31,830 bases of DNA from contig CAQBRY010000007.1 in the NCBI GenBank assembly GCA_948762645.1, forward strand, positions 2,808-34,637, read 5' to 3'. Below the pieces are notes generated by a model. The model was not told where the DNA came from. It saw only the letters and a list, made by a program, of their open reading frames with translations, and did no database searches. The position numbers and the translations under genes are program-made. Shown piece after piece: positions 31,217 to 31,830 of this stretch (its first letter is position 1; each line of letters opens with the position of its first letter). Source of the DNA: an uncultured Eubacteriales bacterium. GTDB taxonomy: Bacteria; Bacillota; Clostridia; Oscillospirales; Acutalibacteraceae.

Positions 31217-31362
31217 TTTTTATCGTCTCCTTTTTTAAACGCTCTTTCGCATACCTTTAAAAACGCTTGTATTGTTTGTCTCCTTAATTTTCTTATCTGT
31301 ATTCCTTGATATATTACCTCATATATTAATCCACCTAAAATTACACATATAAATATTTGCAT
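31210..31362 (-). CDS. small membrane protein, first gene of early operon
   Basis: 50 residues from ATG 31362, after AAGGAAAGGG. MQIFICVILGGLIYEVIYQG is one likely membrane helix; the rest is basic (IRKLRRQTIQAFLKVCERAF). The stop overlaps the next start region (31216). No family is recognised. It is the first gene after the terminator at 31396-31429. Confidence 0.65.
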   Translation of the reverse strand: MQIFICVILGGLIYEVIYQGIQIRKLRRQTIQAFLKVCERAFKKGDDKKC

Positions 31363-31395
31363 ACTTTATTTCCCTTTCCTTATGTTTTTGAAAAT

Positions 31396-31429
31396 AAAAA
31401 AACGCTGATATATTTTCTATACCAACGTT
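31396..31429 (-). terminator. terminator just before the early operon
   Basis: On the minus strand AACGTTGGTATA (31429-31418) pairs with TATATCAGCGTT (31412-31401) with two wobbles and runs into seven T residues. It lies only about 35 bp before the first early gene, so it either ends an upstream transcript or acts as an attenuator of the early operon. No gene and no clear promoter are seen in 31430-31510. Confidence 0.75.
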
Positions 31430-31513
31430 TTAAAATGTAGTCTTATATTTCTTTATTTGAATGTCCCTTAAAATAAACTTACCTTATATCCCAACACGGA
31501 TTTTTACATTAAA

Positions 31514-31537
31514 AAATCCCCACTTTGTGAGGATTTA
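31514..31537 (-). terminator. terminator after tRNA-Asn
   Basis: On the minus strand AAATCC and GGGATTTTTT form a short hairpin with a T run, three bases after the tRNA CCA end. Confidence 0.65.
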
Positions 31538-31539
31538 TC

Positions 31540-31615
31540 TGGCTCCCCGTGTTGGACTCGAACCAACGACCCTGCGGTTAACAGCCGCATGCTCTACCGA
31601 CTGAGCTAACGAGGA
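31540..31615 (-). tRNA. tRNA-Asn (anticodon GTT)
   Basis: 76 bases including CCA. The acceptor stem pairs TCCTCGT with ACGGGGA; the anticodon stem TGCGG/CCGCA holds the loop CTGTTAA; the T arm has GGTTCGAGTCC. All arms fold without mismatch except one G-T in the acceptor. CCA is encoded. Confidence 0.95.
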
Positions 31616-31700
31616 TTATATACAATTTTAATTATTATATGCTACTTTTTTGTTCGTTATTCCGAACTTTCTTTTAGCTCTTACGGTATGTTACTATGAC

Positions 31701-31729
31701 ACTCGCTCTACCGACTGAGCTAAGGAGGA
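31701..31729 (-). pseudogene. tRNA fragment, 5' acceptor and D arm only
   Basis: TCCTCCTTAGCTCAGTCGGT and AGAGCGAGT match the first 29 bases of a tRNA close to the tRNA-Asn gene. After this point the similarity stops, with no anticodon stem or T arm. Confidence 0.75.
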
Positions 31730-31748
31730 ATATTTAATTTTTTAGAGG

Positions 31749-31801
31749 CCTTCGACCATATGGTTAACAGCCGCATGCTCTACCAACTGAGCTAATGGTG
31801 C
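31749..31801 (-). pseudogene. broken or hybrid tRNA, no T arm
   Basis: The first 25 bases (GCACCATTAGCTCAGTTGGT and on) are of another tRNA type; the middle AGAGCATGCGGCTGTTAACC is the same as in the intact tRNA-Asn. The anticodon stem does not close (TGCGG against CCATA) and the sequence leaves the tRNA pattern after GTCGAAGG. It looks like a recombination product or an assembly chimera. Confidence 0.65.
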
Positions 31802-31830
31802 AAAACCTACACCTTCAAAACTGAATAAAA

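Noticed and set aside
31490..31555. CCAACACGG inverted against the tRNA T arm as an attachment core
   Set aside because: Only nine bases match and the orientation is inverted, not direct, so it does not fit a phage att pair.
1..31830. CRISPR array
   Set aside because: No series of regularly spaced direct repeats was seen.

Overview
This window is low-GC, gene-dense DNA of Bacillota type: Shine-Dalgarno sites of the AGGAGG class, consensus sigma-A promoters, tRNA genes with an encoded CCA end, and HK97-type siphophage genes of the kind found in Clostridia and relatives. The genus cannot be named from sequence alone.

Layout. (1) Positions 1-2240 hold an element-type sigma-70-like gene on the minus strand with a long leader (two mini-ORFs, an intrinsic terminator and an RBS-proximal hairpin). 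The gene is broken by an IS1182-family insertion sequence (237-1749) that made a 22-bp target duplication. (2) Positions 2313-5500 hold a lipoprotein tyrosine/phosphoinositide-type phosphatase, a SLOG-fold protein and four XRE repressor-like proteins separated by palindromes. (3) Positions 5527-5841 hold a compact type I toxin-antitoxin locus of Fst/par design: a 31-residue membrane peptide, convergent consensus promoters and a shared bidirectional terminator. (4) Positions 5889-31362 are an almost complete siphophage genome on the minus strand. Read right to left, it runs through early/replication genes (zinc-finger protein, DUF1071 annealing protein, RusA, SSB, two initiation proteins, DnaB), regulators (Rha, DUF1492/ArpU-like), HNH nuclease, a ParB / ABC-GNAT / formyltransferase cassette, terminase, portal, protease, capsid, connectors, tail, tape measure, Dit, Tal, tail fibre, amidase and holin. 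A GrpB-family moron sits on the plus strand inside the tail operon. No integrase was found. (5) Positions 31500-31830 hold one intact tRNA-Asn and two broken tRNA copies, probably near an rRNA operon.

How it fits together. The early operon makes replication and recombination proteins. DUF1492 is the likely late regulator, and the late operon builds a cos-type HK97 siphovirion. The cassette between HNH and TerS looks like a DNA-modification module: a ParB-like DNA-binding or nuclease domain, an ABC ATPase fused to a Mom-like GNAT, and a formyltransferase homologue with an in-frame TGA. Further points of interest are four phage genes that appear to start with AUU or AUA, a -1 frameshift in the tail chaperone, and two mini-ORFs whose ends form a covarying hairpin directly at the next start codon.
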